Notes: generated by a model from the sequence alone, not told the origin. 10,898 bases of DNA from SURF-32 sp964648365 (GCA_964648365.1 CAZYLK010000197.1:1-10898); one strand, 5' to 3'; positions 1 to 7,090 are shown, counted from the stretch's first letter. Numbers and translations: made by a program.

Positions 1-1
1 C

Positions 2-37
2 AAGATCGAATGGGACGAGCGATACGTCTGGGATTGA
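2..37 (+). CDS. Possible 3' end of an upstream gene (11 codons plus stop)
   Basis: In one plus-strand frame the window opens with an open stretch reading KIEWDERYVWD followed by TGA at 35-37. The mix of charged and aromatic residues looks protein-like, and nothing else explains the first 120 bases. No family can be assigned from 11 residues. If real, the gene converges on the PIN toxin gene that ends at 123. The call is weak because any frame entering the window edge can be open for this length. Confidence 0.25.
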   Translation, partial: KIEWDERYVWD

Positions 38-122
38 TGTACGATGTAACGTGCAACTGGCGAGGCGCCCATTCCGGCCGCGTTCCTGGCTCGGAACGAG
101 CACGCCTGCTGAAAGGCGGCAA

Positions 123-542
123 TCACGCGAACGGGTTCACCAATTCAATCGTGTCGATGGTTCTCGGCGCGCCCATGTCTTCGGTGTAGAACCTTGTCGC
201 GCCGGCCGACTGGCACGCGCCGAGGATCATGCTGTCCCAGTGGGACAAGCTGTATCGCTCGGCCAGGCTGATGGCCCGATCGAAGGCCTCGGCTTCTGGA
301 GTCACAAGCGGAAAGAGGTATCGGAATGCCTGTACGTGCTGAGCGAACTCGATGGGCGTCAGCCTGTCCTGATCGCGCCAGCGACGAAGTTGCTGCGCGG
401 CTTCACTCAGAACCTGCCAGAGCAGAACGGTTGGTTCGGTGGCAGAACGCAGGCCGCTCAACAACCGCTGCGCCTTGAGCTGTTTTGCCGGCTCGTGACG
501 ATCGATTGAGTATAGCAGGACGTTGGTGTCAACGGCGTTCAT
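123..542 (-). CDS. PIN-domain ribonuclease toxin, VapC-like
   Basis: This 139-residue protein has the length and motif order of a PIN-domain toxin. PIN toxins are Mg-dependent endoribonucleases that cleave tRNA, rRNA or mRNA when freed from their antitoxin. The acidic residues expected for the metal site are visible: Asp5 in AVDTNVLLY, Glu47 in QVLSEAAQ, Asp103 in HWDSMILGA, and Glu121/Asp122 in FYTEDM. The ATG at 540-542 lies inside the end of the antitoxin gene, a 14-base overlap that suggests translational coupling from one mRNA. The cellular target cannot be read from the sequence. The protein appears intact, with no frameshift or missing catalytic residue. Confidence 0.88.
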   Translation of the reverse strand: MNAVDTNVLLYSIDRHEPAKQLKAQRLLSGLRSATEPTVLLWQVLSEAAQQLRRWRDQDRLTPIEFAQHVQAFRYLFPLVTPEAEAFDRAISLAERYSLSHWDSMILGACQSAGATRFYTEDMGAPRTIDTIELVNPFA

Positions 543-753
543 GGAGCTGGTCGCGCGTCAAGCGATCACCGCCGGAGTTGAACGTGGAAGTGTTCCAGAG
601 ACGATTCAGCGTCGTCCACGACGATTCGTTCCTCGCGGATTCGTCACCGTCGATCGGCTCGAACATCAGACGCACCCGGGTGCTCTCCGAAAGCGCCGGT
701 TGGTGGTCCGGTCTGAAAACGCCGTCCTTGAAGGTCGCCGTTATCTCAACCAT
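529..753 (-). CDS. Antitoxin partner of the PIN toxin (DUF104/AF2212-like)
   Basis: This is a 74-residue protein. Its N-terminus, MVEITATFKDGVFRPDHQPA followed by LSESTRVRLMFEP, matches the DUF104/AF2212-like antitoxin pattern: a short beta-rich segment with K/E-DGVxxP, then a hydrophilic Leu-x-Glu turn and a second strand. The polar C-terminal half (about residues 35-74) would be the part that wraps the toxin. The ATG at 751-753 was chosen because family similarity begins exactly there and a GAGG sequence sits 11 bases upstream. The open frame continues further upstream, but that extension has no family-like character. It is the first gene of the operon and its stop overlaps the toxin start. 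Autoregulation is usual for such operons but no operator can be proven here. Confidence 0.8.
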   Translation of the reverse strand: MVEITATFKDGVFRPDHQPALSESTRVRLMFEPIDGDESARNESSWTTLNRLWNTSTFNSGGDRLTRDQLHERR

Positions 754-811
754 GGCTACCCATTCCTCGATCGGCCTCGACCGCAGCCAGACTTGCGAAT
801 GCGGCTCGCGG

Positions 812-830
812 GGGGGAGACGCGCTCCCCC
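812..830. other. GC-rich hairpin in the leader of the toxin-antitoxin operon
   Basis: GGGGGAG at 812-818 and CTCCCCC at 824-830 form a perfect 7-bp stem with a 5-base loop. It lies between the putative minus-strand promoter (877-906) and the antitoxin start. It has no T-tract on either strand, so it is not a standard terminator. It could be an attenuating leader structure or a divider between the divergent genes. Confidence 0.45.
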
Positions 831-876
831 TTGAACCCGGATCCGCCAGCAGAGTTCGCGAACCCCCGACGCTTGT

Positions 877-906
877 ATTGTATGGTCCGCCTGGCCCACC
901 TGTCCA
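877..906 (-). promoter_or_regulatory. Putative sigma-70-type promoter of the toxin-antitoxin operon
   Basis: Read on the minus strand, TGGACA (-35 like, plus positions 901-906) is followed after 18 bases by TACAAT (-10 like, 877-882). It points toward the antitoxin and would leave a leader of about 115 bases that includes the 812-830 hairpin. This is pattern matching only; the planctomycete consensus may differ. Confidence 0.35.
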
Positions 907-955
907 GCCCTTCGGGCCTGCCGTGACTTGCCGCGAGATCGTGAATGCGCGACGG

Positions 956-961
956 TATACT
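956..961 (+). promoter_or_regulatory. Putative -10 element (TATACT) before the DUF1801 gene
   Basis: TATACT is close to the sigma-70 -10 consensus. It would place transcription start near 968, about 20 bases before the GTG start and just before the ribosome site GGAGA. No convincing -35 is at the right distance; TTGCCG at 928-933 is 22 bases away. Confidence 0.3.
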
Positions 962-987
962 TCCCGTCGATCGACGGAGAACCAGTC

Positions 988-1392
988 GTGAACAACATCC
1001 TCCGCTTCCCCTCGGCCGCGAAACACGATTCCGCGATCGACGTCTGGCTGTGGGCGCAGCGCGATGACCTGCGCCCGTTCGCGGAAACGTGGTTTGCGCA
1101 CATGCGGGCGTGCGGCGACGACGTGCGGGAGTTAATGCACGACGGGTGTCCGACCGCGTGCGTCGGCGATGCGGCGTTTGGGTACGTGGCCGCGTACAAG
1201 GATCACGTGAACGTCGGGTTCTTCTTCGGGGCGTTGCTGCACGACCCGGCCGGCCTGCTGGAAGGAACCGGCAAGCGCGGCCGGCACGTGAAGCGGCGGC
1301 CGGGCTGCGACGTTGACGCCGCCGCGCTGGCCAGGCTCGTCGACACTGCGTATCAGGACATTCGAGCGCGACTGGGGAAGTCGAGCGTGTGA
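988..1392 (+). CDS. DUF1801 domain protein (YdhG-like)
   Basis: This 134-residue protein matches the DUF1801 fold family, whose biochemical role is not established. The clearest signature is at residues 81-102, GALLHDPAGLLEGTGKR continuing into RHVK, preceded by an aromatic strand (AFGYVAAYKDHVNVGFF). The GTG at 988 is preferred: GGAGA at 976-980 precedes it by 7 bases and a -10-like TATACT sits just upstream. An in-frame TTG at 928 would add 20 residues lacking family character. The gene is divergent from the toxin-antitoxin operon with 234 bases between them. No functional link is evident. The open frames on the opposite strand are GC-driven shadows. Confidence 0.85.
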   Translation: MNNILRFPSAAKHDSAIDVWLWAQRDDLRPFAETWFAHMRACGDDVRELMHDGCPTACVGDAAFGYVAAYKDHVNVGFFFGALLHDPAGLLEGTGKRGRHVKRRPGCDVDAAALARLVDTAYQDIRARLGKSSV

Positions 1393-1617
1393 CCGTCCCG
1401 AAGCGTCACCATGACCAGGTTGCCGGCCAATCTCCGTGGCATAGCCGCGACGCCCAGGCGAGCGGGTTCCGGGCCGGTGTCGCGCGATGCGCGCCCGGTC
1501 GCCGCTGCGCAGGTGGGCGAGCCATGGGCGTGGGCCTGCGCGGACTCAGCCTGCGCGCCACAGCCTTGATGAATGTTCCTCCTGCCAGCACCGTGGCTCC
1601 ACCAGCGCATTACCGAA

Positions 1618-2415
1618 CTACGGCTTCCCGCCGACCGCCATCTGGCTCCATCCCGAGATCGTCCATACACCCAGCGGAATCTCGCGGCGGGACTCCTTGC
1701 AGAGCACGATGACATCTTCCTTACGCCGAACGGACCAGGAAGACGTGTCGCGCGAATAGATCGATCGCGTCGAGCTGCGGTCTTCGGCTTCCGTACTCTG
1801 CCCCGACGCCACGGCGTCAATGGCGCGAAGCATGGGATCGTCGAGCGGGGCGACGAGGTTGACGTCCATGATCGCCAACCGACGAATGCGAGCGCGCAGG
1901 CCGTGGTCATCGTCAGCGTCGGCGTTGGCGACGCCGCTTGTGGAAATGGCACGTTCACCGTCGCCGGTGCCGTCACCGTCACCGTCACCGCCGTCGACGG
2001 CACCGCGCTCGACTCCGTCCCCGCCATCGTGTTTGTCCGCAGAGCCGGCGTTGAGAATACCCGACGCCGCCACTTCCCACTCCGCTGCATCGAGAAGACG
2101 CGCCCAGAGCAACGGCACCATGAACTGTTCGTGAAAGACACTGTAGTGCTTGCCCGTGATGACGCCGTCGTCGTCGTACGACACGCAGAGGCCCTCCAGG
2201 AGAATGTCGGGTTCTTTCGAGCGGTCCAGCGCAAACGCGCGGACGCCGTCCCCGTCCCGACACGTCGCCGCAGGCGGCGCCGCCACGTCCGCCACCCGCG
2301 TCGAACCCACCGCGATTCCGTCATACACGTCCCGCAACATCGACCGCCCACACCCGCCGGCTGATGCGAGCGCGCCCGCGAGAACCATCGTCAAGACCCA
2401 GTCGCGCATCAGCAC
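1618..2415 (-). CDS. Putative exported or lipoprotein of unknown function with an Asp/Gly repeat
   Basis: This is a 265-residue protein that I do not recognise. The N-terminus (MRDWVLTMVLAGALASAGGC) is a short charged stretch, a hydrophobic core and a cysteine at about residue 22, as in a lipoprotein signal, although the residues before Cys (AGG) are a weak lipobox. The GTG at 2413-2415 is preferred because GGAGG lies 8 bases upstream; an ATG two codons later is the alternative. Residues about 128-175 are low complexity and rich in Asp and Gly, including GDGDGDGTGDGE, which separates two ordinary-looking parts (50-120 and 177-265). The C-terminal part has alternating hydrophobic strands (EDVIVLCK, LGVWTISGW). 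It converges on the DUF1801 gene across 225 bases with no clear terminator. Confidence 0.6.
   Translation of the reverse strand: MLMRDWVLTMVLAGALASAGGCGRSMLRDVYDGIAVGSTRVADVAAPPAATCRDGDGVRAFALDRSKEPDILLEGLCVSYDDDGVITGKHYSVFHEQFMVPLLWARLLDAAEWEVAASGILNAGSADKHDGGDGVERGAVDGGDGDGDGTGDGERAISTSGVANADADDDHGLRARIRRLAIMDVNLVAPLDDPMLRAIDAVASGQSTEAEDRSSTRSIYSRDTSSWSVRRKEDVIVLCKESRREIPLGVWTISGWSQMAVGGKP
1956..1991. repeat. Imperfect hexanucleotide tandem repeat, unit CACCGT
   Basis: Six consecutive hexamers, of which CACCGT occurs exactly three times and the others differ by one to three bases. On the minus strand this encodes the Asp-Gly run of the lipoprotein-like gene. Multiples of six keep the frame, so length change by slippage would lengthen or shorten the acidic segment without breaking the protein. 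Confidence 0.7.
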
Positions 2416-2541
2416 CGAAACGACCTCCGTATTCGCGCCTTTCAAGGCTCGCTCTCGCTCTTCCGTCCCCAGACTGGCCGGCTCAGTGGGCAGTGACGCG
2501 GTCTGCCCTGCTACGGTGCGTTCTCTCCGGTCGGGTCGCAA

Positions 2542-2631
2542 TCACTTGCATGCCTCCACGATCACGGGCTGGGTCAGCACAATCCGGTTCTCGCACCCGT
2601 CCGGAACCGTTCCCGTCGGGCTGTCGCGCAT
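2542..2631 (-). CDS. Possible small protein with two cysteines
   Basis: An ATG-started 29-codon frame reads MRDSPTGTVPDGCENRIVLT followed by QPVIVEACK and stop. Unlike the surrounding random frames it has protein-like alternation of hydrophobic and polar residues (NRIVLTQPVIVEAC) and two cysteines that could pair. The open frame extends upstream past the ATG, with GGAGA about 17 bases before it, so the true start is uncertain. It is co-oriented with and 126 bases upstream of the lipoprotein-like gene. It could be a small peptide, a leader or a gene remnant. I do not recognise it. Confidence 0.3.
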   Translation of the reverse strand: MRDSPTGTVPDGCENRIVLTQPVIVEACK

Positions 2632-2771
2632 CTCTGCACGCTCAATGTAGTCTCCGCCGCCGGGCCGGCGCAACGCGCGATTTGAAAGAAAACTTCCGTC
2701 CCCGCATCACAGTGGGGCCAGGGGCGGGCCGCCAGCCCCGTGACAGATTCGCAGCCCGTCGCAGCCGGCGG

Positions 2772-2803
2772 ATCCGCAAAGGCTCAAGCCCGCGGCTCCC
2801 TGG
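2772..2803. repeat. REP-like palindromic repeat, copy 1
   Basis: This 32-base segment has core CAAGCCCGCGGCTC. By hand alignment it matches 27 of 32 positions, without gaps, to the segment at 3685-3716 inside the kinase gene. This copy is intergenic. Its left arm is degraded (AAAGGCT instead of GCGGGCT), so its own hairpin is weaker. Confidence 0.6.
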
Positions 2804-2886
2804 GCCTACGACAGTCTAGCCGCGTTTCAAGAAAAAAAGGCGTGATGCGTCCGACACGCGTTGCGCAGTTCCCGGTGGGGAGACTG

Positions 2887-2892
2887 TAGAAT
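2887..2892 (+). promoter_or_regulatory. Putative -10 element (TAGAAT) upstream of the kinase gene
   Basis: TAGAAT differs from the sigma-70 -10 consensus by one base. The nearest -35-like sequence, TTGCGC at 2861-2866, is 20 bases away, which is too long for a good promoter. If used, the kinase mRNA would have a leader of about 150 bases. Confidence 0.25.
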
Positions 2893-3046
2893 CAACCGCG
2901 TTGCGCGCAGGCGCGAGCGCCACAGGCGGCTCGCCCGAATTGCTCGACCTGGAACGGCACCGGCGGACGCGGCAAGACACGAAGGCAGCGGCGATGCGGC
3001 GAGGCGGCCGCGACGCAAGCCCCGTCGCCGCCGAGGAGTTACCCTC

Positions 3047-6000
3047 ATGACCGACAAATCTGACCCAGACATCCAGGACAGCCTGCCCGATCGCATCGAC
3101 GACGCGCTTCAGGCATTCTGGAACGGTTCCAGCGGAGCGCTTGACGACCTGATCGCCGACTCGACAGCCGAGGGGCTGCCGCCGCTGGGCGGGATGCTCG
3201 CGGCCGGGCGGATGGAGGGCCAGCCGTTCGCGACCGACGCGGCCGAGACGCCGCCGACGGTCCGTAACTACCGCATCACCCGCTGCCTGGGGCGGGGCGG
3301 CATGGGCGTGGTCTACGAGGCCGAGCAGGAGCATCCGCGGCGGCGGGTGGCGCTGAAGGTGGTGCTGGGGAGGCAGCGGCTCGACGAGCATCATAACCGT
3401 CTGTTCCAGCGCGAGATACAGACGCTTGCCCGCCTGCGCCACCCGGGAATTGCCGCCCTGTACGAGGCCGGCGCCACCGAGGACGGGCGGCACTACTTCG
3501 CGATGGACGTTGTCGAGGGATGCACGCTGACGGAGCACGTGCTGGGGCGGAGGCAGCGCGGCAGCGGCGGTGGGGGCGGCGTGGGCGCTGGCGGCGGCGC
3601 GTTGCGGGCCGGCGACCACGGCGACACCGGCGGCGAGCCTGTGGAGGCCCGCGACAGTAACGGCGTGGTCGAATCCCCCGGCGAATCCGCGCGGGCTGAA
3701 GCCCGCGGCTCGCTGGCGGAGCAGACTCGCATCGGATCGTCGTTGGCCGGCGAACACGGCGCAGCCCCGGACGCGGATCGCGGCGAAGCCGCTGCACCGG
3801 CCGCCGCTCGCGGCACGACGGTCGCTCCTGTCGGCGATCGCGACGAAGGCGCCGCCCCCGCGCGGCCGCTGACGATCGACGCACGTCTGCGCCTCTTCTG
3901 CGAAGTCTGCCGGGCGGTGCAGTACGCCCATCAGCGCGGCGTCATTCACCGCGACCTCAAACCCGCCAACATCCTCGTCGACGCCGACGGCCACCCGCGC
4001 GTGCTCGACTTCGGCCTGGCCCGCATCACCGACTCGGACCTGACGCTGACCACCACGCAGGCCGACGTGGGCAAGATCATGGGCACGCTGCCGTACATGA
4101 GCCCGGAGCAGGCCCGCGGCCGTAGCGACGACGTGGACGCCCGCAGCGACGTCTACGCCCTGGGCGTGATCCTCTACCAGATGCTCACCGAACAACTGCC
4201 CTTTGACCTGGCCAGCGGCAGCGGCACCACCCTGCCCGAAGCCGTCCGCATGATCTGCGAAGACGCCCCCCGCCGACCCAGCGCGATCCGCCGAACGCTG
4301 CGCGGCGATCTTGAGACGATCGTCTTGAAGGCGCTCGATAAGGATCCCGCCCGCCGCTACGCCAGCGCGGCGGCGCTGGCGGATGACCTGGAGCGATATA
4401 CGTCCGGCCAGCCGATCCTCGCGCGGCCGGCGAGCGCGATGTATCAGTTGCGCAAGCTGGTCGGGCGGCATCGGGTGGCGGCGGCGCTGGTACTGATTCT
4501 GATAGTCGTCTCGACTGCGTTTGGCATCGTCGCGACCGTTCAAGCCGGACGCCTGAAGACGGAACGAGACAACGCGGTAGCAGCTCAGACGCGGGAGGCC
4601 GAAGCACGAAATGGGGCGGAGCGCGAGGCGAGCAAGGCTCGGAGTATTACCACCTTCTATCAGGAAATGCTGGCAGCAGCAGACCCGCGCCGCAAGGGTC
4701 GCGACGCAACCGTCGGCGCCGTACTTGATGAAGCTGTGCATCGGCTCCAGCGGGAAAGCGCGGCCAGTCCAGAGACACGTGCAGCGCTGCTCCACGCGAT
4801 AGGCGTGACCTACCGGAGCCTTGAGGACTTTGAGCATTCTGAGACGTACCTGCGTGAGTCGCTTCGGATACTGCGGGAGGTGAGACGCACTGATGACGCA
4901 GATACCGCGGAAGTACTTCATTCGCTGGCCTCGGTCTTGCAGGATGTGGGGCGATACGATGAAGCCGAAGAGACGTTCAGGTTGGTCATTGCGTTTTACC
5001 GCGATGCTGCGGCTGGTGATCACAATGCCGTCGCGACGGCCTTGAATAATCTCGGTCTGCTGCTCCACAAACGCGGCCGATTCGACGAGGCGCAGCAGTG
5101 CTTTGACGAGGCGCTCGCCATCAGAACGAGACTCGGCCTGAGGGAGTCCATGGACGGGATCGCTGTCCTTTCCAATATGGCTGGTCTGGCGCATAACCGG
5201 GGCGATCTGGCCACGGCGGCGGAGCTCTACCGACGCGTGCTCGGACAACGCATCGATCTGGTTGGCGACGAAAGCGTCGAGGCAGCCAATGCGAAGAGCA
5301 ACCTCGCCGTGGTGCTGGCCTCTGATGGAAAGGGTGACGAGGCGATTACGCACGCCCGGGAAGCGCTGGCGACGTATCAACGAGTTCTCGGACCGGAGAG
5401 CACGCCCGCCGCTACGGCGTTAGGGACACTTGGCGGCATCCTGGACGACCAAGGCAAGTACGAAGAGGCAGAGGCGATCTATCTGGAAGCGTTGAGGATT
5501 CAGCGTCTTCGACTGCCTGCAGGACATCCCAGCGTCGGCATCGCCTTGAACAACCTCGCTACCGCTCGCCTCAAACGCGGCAACTGGCGCGAGGCGGCGC
5601 CGCTATACGAAGAGGCAATCGAGCTCTTCCGACAGTCATTCGGAGATGACCATCCGAATGTCTTCATTCTGCGGAACAATCTGGGCGGGCTGTACTATGA
5701 GCAGAATGCCATCGAAGAGGCGGAAGCTAATTACCGGGCCGCACTTGCCGCGGCTCGCGTCAAGTTCGGGAACAGCCATCCGTTTGTGGCGACGATCCTC
5801 GTTAATCTGGCCAATTCGCTGAAAGCGCGCGAATCGTTCGAGGAGGCACTGCGGCTCGGAATTGAGGCACGCGACGCTCGGCAGACCTCATTGGGGGAGG
5901 CACATCCAGATACGATCGCATCAATCGCCAGCCTGGCGGAGACTCGGCGTTTATCAGGCGATCTGGACCTCGCTCTCCAGGAGGCGACGATCGCCGCCGA

Positions 6001-6400
6001 TGCGGCGAGAGAGCACCTTCCGCCTACCGACCTTGTGCGGGCGGGCGCGGTTGGTGAACTGGCGCAGTGCCTTCTCGGAGCCGGAAGAGCGGATGAGGCC
6101 GAGCCCTTGGCTCGCGAATGCCTTGAAGCCCGCGTGGCTGCGCTGACGGCGGATCACCGCAGCACGTTCTCGGCCGAGAGTCTGCTTGGTGCGTGCCTGG
6201 TAGACCTCGGCCGGTTCGAAGAGGCCGAGGTATTGCTGCTCGCCGCCAACGAAAGAGCGGCCACCATCCAATCTCCAGACGCTCGGGTCACAACGTCGCT
6301 GCGTGGACGGTTGACAGCACTCTATGACGCTTGGGGAAAGCCGGAGCGCGGCGACCAGTACCGCGACGAGGCGCCCAAGATAATGAGCGAATCGCCCTGA
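3047..6400 (+). CDS. Membrane Ser/Thr protein kinase with a C-terminal TPR array
   Basis: This 1117-residue Hanks-type kinase starts at an ATG with GAGGAG 8 bases upstream; in-frame sequence further upstream is non-coding in character. Visible kinase elements are the glycine loop LGRGGMGVVYEA (81-92), VALK with Lys104, Glu123 in QREIQTL, HRDLKPAN (301-308), DFG (321-323) and MSPEQA (351-356), so catalysis should be intact. A hydrophobic segment at about 477-497 would anchor it, with the kinase in the cytoplasm. Residues about 500-535 are coiled-coil-like. From about 575 to 1095 run kinesin-light-chain-type TPRs of about 42 residues (for example ALNNLGLLLHKRGRFDEAQQ), probably binding partners outside or at the membrane. 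An unusual insertion of about 105 residues (167-272) rich in Gly and Ala splits the kinase domain between the hinge and the helix before HRD. The 3' half looks less GC-biased than the kinase half. It converges on an ECF sigma gene 63 bases away. Confidence 0.95.
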   Translation: MTDKSDPDIQDSLPDRIDDALQAFWNGSSGALDDLIADSTAEGLPPLGGMLAAGRMEGQPFATDAAETPPTVRNYRITRCLGRGGMGVVYEAEQEHPRRRVALKVVLGRQRLDEHHNRLFQREIQTLARLRHPGIAALYEAGATEDGRHYFAMDVVEGCTLTEHVLGRRQRGSGGGGGVGAGGGALRAGDHGDTGGEPVEARDSNGVVESPGESARAEARGSLAEQTRIGSSLAGEHGAAPDADRGEAAAPAAARGTTVAPVGDRDEGAAPARPLTIDARLRLFCEVCRAVQYAHQRGVIHRDLKPANILVDADGHPRVLDFGLARITDSDLTLTTTQADVGKIMGTLPYMSPEQARGRSDDVDARSDVYALGVILYQMLTEQLPFDLASGSGTTLPEAVRMICEDAPRRPSAIRRTLRGDLETIVLKALDKDPARRYASAAALADDLERYTSGQPILARPASAMYQLRKLVGRHRVAAALVLILIVVSTAFGIVATVQAGRLKTERDNAVAAQTREAEARNGAEREASKARSITTFYQEMLAAADPRRKGRDATVGAVLDEAVHRLQRESAASPETRAALLHAIGVTYRSLEDFEHSETYLRESLRILREVRRTDDADTAEVLHSLASVLQDVGRYDEAEETFRLVIAFYRDAAAGDHNAVATALNNLGLLLHKRGRFDEAQQCFDEALAIRTRLGLRESMDGIAVLSNMAGLAHNRGDLATAAELYRRVLGQRIDLVGDESVEAANAKSNLAVVLASDGKGDEAITHAREALATYQRVLGPESTPAATALGTLGGILDDQGKYEEAEAIYLEALRIQRLRLPAGHPSVGIALNNLATARLKRGNWREAAPLYEEAIELFRQSFGDDHPNVFILRNNLGGLYYEQNAIEEAEANYRAALAAARVKFGNSHPFVATILVNLANSLKARESFEEALRLGIEARDARQTSLGEAHPDTIASIASLAETRRLSGDLDLALQEATIAADAAREHLPPTDLVRAGAVGELAQCLLGAGRADEAEPLARECLEARVAALTADHRSTFSAESLLGACLVDLGRFEEAEVLLLAANERAATIQSPDARVTTSLRGRLTALYDAWGKPERGDQYRDEAPKIMSESP
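3685..3716. repeat. REP-like palindromic repeat, copy 2, inside the kinase gene
   Basis: The repeat (core GAAGCCCGCGGCTC, left arm GCGCGGGCT) lies within the kinase reading frame and encodes about residues 214-223 (SARAEARGSL). GCGGGCT and AGCCCGC form a 7-bp inverted repeat. It is the best-preserved copy and sits in the middle of the low-complexity insertion of the kinase domain. Confidence 0.65.
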
Positions 6401-6463
6401 TCGCCGACAGGTCATAGCAACACCTGACGCACATCTCTGCGCGGCGGCGCGAAGCACGGGCTG

Positions 6464-7090
6464 TCAGCCGGACGTCGCGACGCTCATCATACGCTTCCTC
6501 AACTCCTTCACCGCCCGCAGCAGCAGCATCGACACCGCCGGCCGCGTGCGTCCCATGCGCTCGGCGATGACGGCCGTGGTGAGCTGGTCGAAGAAGGCGT
6601 AGGTGATCACTTCGCGATAGTCATCCTTGAGTTGCCCGAGTTCAGACATCAGCGATGTGACCTGTTCGGCACGCTGGGCGATGCTGGAGGGCGTGCGAAC
6701 GGCGCCGGTCATGGTGTGCCACACGCCGGCCACGCTCTGGAAGTCCGACGCGAGCGTCGCGGCGGTGTCGGGCTGCGCCGGGGGTGGGGGCGTGGAGCCG
6801 CGATGCGCGAGGTAGTCCGCCACCTTGTTGCTGACGATGCGCGACATCCAGCCGTTCAGGCCGGGGACGGTGCGGTAGGTGAGCCGTCCGACGCCCTGAG
6901 CCAGGCTGAGCATGGCGGACTGGGTGATCTCCTCGGCCGCGTCGAGTTGCGCCGGCGATGGGGCCAGCCGCGCCGCGACCATGAATCGCACTCTCGGCAG
7001 AAGCGCCCCGGCCACGCGCGACAAGGCATCCGGCGCGCCGGCGGCGGCGGCTGCAACGAGGCTGTCGGTCATAGGTGCAGCATGCGGCAT
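6464..7090 (-). CDS. ECF-like RNA polymerase sigma-70 factor
   Basis: This is a 208-residue sigma factor with only regions 2 and 4. Region 2 spans about residues 32-97 (AAEEITQSAMLSLAQ, then WMSRIVSNKVADYLAHR for promoter melting and -10 contact). Region 4 spans about 150-202 (LKDDYREVITYAFFDQLTTA, then IAERMGRTRPAVSMLL as the -35 binding helix-turn-helix). The Pro-rich linker at 98-149 is long for an ECF factor. Neither the ATG at 7088-7090 nor the one at 7070-7072 has a ribosome site, so the start could be either. No anti-sigma gene is adjacent. The convergent kinase-TPR gene suggests the planctomycete type of ECF factor linked to Ser/Thr kinases, with activity set by phosphorylation, but that is inference. 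Confidence 0.9.
   Translation of the reverse strand: MPHAAPMTDSLVAAAAAGAPDALSRVAGALLPRVRFMVAARLAPSPAQLDAAEEITQSAMLSLAQGVGRLTYRTVPGLNGWMSRIVSNKVADYLAHRGSTPPPPAQPDTAATLASDFQSVAGVWHTMTGAVRTPSSIAQRAEQVTSLMSELGQLKDDYREVITYAFFDQLTTAVIAERMGRTRPAVSMLLLRAVKELRKRMMSVATSG

Larger units (their letters stand above)
2416..3046. other. Long intergenic region before the kinase gene
   Basis: No well-supported gene. It contains a possible 29-residue ORF on the minus strand (2542-2631), a REP-like palindrome (2772-2803), an A-rich run at 2829-2838, a TAGAAT -10-like element at 2887-2892 on the plus strand, and the kinase ribosome site GAGGAG at 3033-3038. Open frames on the plus strand here have the Arg/Ser/Pro-rich composition of non-coding GC-rich DNA. 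Confidence 0.5.

Noticed and set aside
529..1101. Antitoxin extended to 190 residues using an upstream start
   Set aside because: Antitoxin similarity begins at the ATG at 751-753, and the extension is random-like, crossing the putative promoter and the divergent DUF1801 gene.
1573..2364. Plus-strand open frame of 263 codons over the lipoprotein-like gene
   Set aside because: Composition is rich in Arg, Val and His with no signal or motif. The minus strand has a ribosome site, an export signal and a better residue mix. The choice of strand is still only moderately secure.
2829..2838. A-run as part of an intrinsic terminator
   Set aside because: On the strand where it becomes a T-run there is no gene to terminate and only a 4-bp stem upstream of it.
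2816..5380. Very long open frame (854 codons) antisense to the kinase gene
   Set aside because: High GC keeps the antisense frame open. The product is Arg/Gly/His/Ala-rich without motifs, while the sense strand has clear kinase and TPR motifs and a ribosome site.
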